A stretch of 52,013 nt of DNA from Bradyrhizobium sp. SZCCT0148. GTDB lineage: Bacteria; Pseudomonadota; Alphaproteobacteria; Rhizobiales; Xanthobacteraceae. A program made the translations under genes and the position numbers. Below the pieces are notes generated by a model. The model searched no databases. It was not told where the DNA came from and was given only the letters and a program-made list of their open reading frames with translations. The stretch spans positions 1 through 52,013 of the forward strand of contig NZ_JAFCKT010000023.1 in NCBI RefSeq assembly GCF_018129985.1, read 5' to 3'. Within the stretch, counting starts at the first letter, position 1; each line of letters opens with the position of its first letter. This document shows, piece after piece, positions 51,148 through 52,013 of this stretch.

Positions 51148-52013
51148 ATGACGCGTCTTTCGCATCTTACCTTGCGCAATTTCCTGATTGCGCTCCACGA
51201 CCTGCTGGCGACCGCAGCGGCGCTTTTTGCCGCCTTCTATCTGCGATTCGAGGGCGGCGACGGCTTCTTCGACCGACTGCCGCTGCTGTTCCAGATCCTG
51301 CCCTACTTCCTCGCCTTCAGCGTGGTCGTGTTCTTCATCTTCAACCTGACCACGACGAAATGGCGCTTCATCTCGCTGCCTGACGCGCTGAACATCATCC
51401 GCGTCGCGACCGTGCTGACGGTCGCCCTGCTGGTGCTCGACTACATCTTCGTCGCCCCCAACGTCCGCGGCGCCTTCTTTCTCGGCAAGGTGACGATCGT
51501 CCTCTACTGGTTCCTCGAGATCTCCTTCCTCAGCGCGTTGCGCATGGCCTACCGCTACTTCCGCTATACGCGGGTGCGGCGTACCGCCAGAGGCGAAGAG
51601 GCCGCGCCGACACTGCTGATCGGCCGCGCCGCGGATGCCGAGGTGCTCCTGCGCGGCATCGAGAGCGGCGCGATCAAGCGCATCTGGCCGGTCGGCGTGC
51701 TGTCGCCGTCGAACTCGGATCTGGGCCAGTTCATCCGCAACGTGCCGGTGCTCGGCGGCATCGACGATGTCGAGGACGTCGTCGCCGACTTCGCCAAGCG
51801 CAACAAGCCCATCGCCCGCCTCGTCATGACGCCCTCGGCATTCGAGCCGGAAGCGCGTCCGGAATCGATCCTGATGCGGGCGCGCAAGCTCGGAGTGATC
51901 GTCAACCGGATGCCCTCGCTCGAGAGCGGCGATGCGCCGCGGCTCACGGCCGTCGCGGTCGAGGACCTCCTGCTGCGGCCGAGCGAGACGATCGACTATG
52001 CGCGCCTCGAAGC
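51148..52013 (+). CDS. CapD/WbpM-type polysaccharide biosynthesis protein (partial, cut by window end)
   Basis: 288 complete codons are present and the frame runs off the window. ATG 51148 is preferred; ATG 51094 is in the same frame. Four membrane segments (from LRNFLIALHDLLATAAALFA to LYWFLEISFLSALRMAYRYF) precede a Rossmann-like CoA-binding/FlaA1 N-terminal domain (APTLLIGRAADAEVLLRGIE). The missing part should be the NAD-dependent 4,6-dehydratase or epimerase of UDP-sugars. These enzymes supply modified sugars for O-antigen, in line with the ligase gene just upstream. Confidence 0.85.
   Translation, partial: MTRLSHLTLRNFLIALHDLLATAAALFAAFYLRFEGGDGFFDRLPLLFQILPYFLAFSVVVFFIFNLTTTKWRFISLPDALNIIRVATVLTVALLVLDYIFVAPNVRGAFFLGKVTIVLYWFLEISFLSALRMAYRYFRYTRVRRTARGEEAAPTLLIGRAADAEVLLRGIESGAIKRIWPVGVLSPSNSDLGQFIRNVPVLGGIDDVEDVVADFAKRNKPIARLVMTPSAFEPEARPESILMRARKLGVIVNRMPSLESGDAPRLTAVAVEDLLLRPSETIDYARLE

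Overview
The window looks like a chromosomal stretch of a Bradyrhizobium-type alphaproteobacterium (Nitrobacteraceae). The grounds are high GC with strong third-position GC bias, two complete branched-chain-amino-acid-type (LIV) ABC transporters, rhizobial-style palindromic intergenic repeats, a perfect CtrA box and the overall gene content. The genus is inferred from these features, not from a database search. No rRNA, tRNA, CRISPR array or intact insertion sequence was seen.

Layout. 1-2.6 kb: decayed accessory DNA, with a broken ParB/DNA-methylase gene (two frameshifts and a lost 3' end joined to a possible recombinase tail) and small phage-like hypotheticals. 2.6-13.1 kb: a PaaK-like CoA ligase, an AGE-family sugar epimerase, and a LIV operon on the minus strand (livG, acyl-CoA ligase, livH, livM, binding protein, livF) with a divergent Crp/Fnr-type regulator. 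13.1-16.7 kb: MFS transporter, uroporphyrinogen-III synthase, purU and a small lipoprotein. 16.7-23.1 kb: a second LIV operon (binding protein, livH, livM, livG, livF) followed at 24 bases by a core-MetE-type methionine synthase, behind a promoter full of GTAC/GTATAC palindromes. 23.3-29.4 kb: an exported TPR-caspase, then an HTH-methyltransferase fusion protein, metK and ahcY.

29.5-36.9 kb: flavin monooxygenase; an SDR, tautomerase and MFS operon with a divergent LysR regulator; a 51-residue protein behind a CtrA box; an LpxO-like hydroxylase; a Spy-like periplasmic protein; an NTF2-like protein. 37-41.8 kb: fumarylacetoacetate-hydrolase-family protein, MsbA-like exporter, galE and a glycosyltransferase. 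42-46 kb: DUF3429 and an unknown membrane protein divergent from a DUF2256-ubiG pair, then folE and a fasciclin protein, a set that resembles the accessory genes of bacterial photolyase/cryptochrome clusters. 46-52 kb: lipopolysaccharide genes (heptosyltransferase, hldD, hldE, O-antigen ligase, and a CapD/WbpM-type enzyme cut by the window end).

Main themes: solute import coupled to CoA activation, the methyl cycle (MetE-like, MetK, AhcY and a putative SAM-responsive regulator), and envelope polysaccharide synthesis. The most promising undescribed element is the HTH-methyltransferase gene at 25.2 kb, with an 11-bp perfect inverted repeat just before its start codon and metK-ahcY directly downstream.
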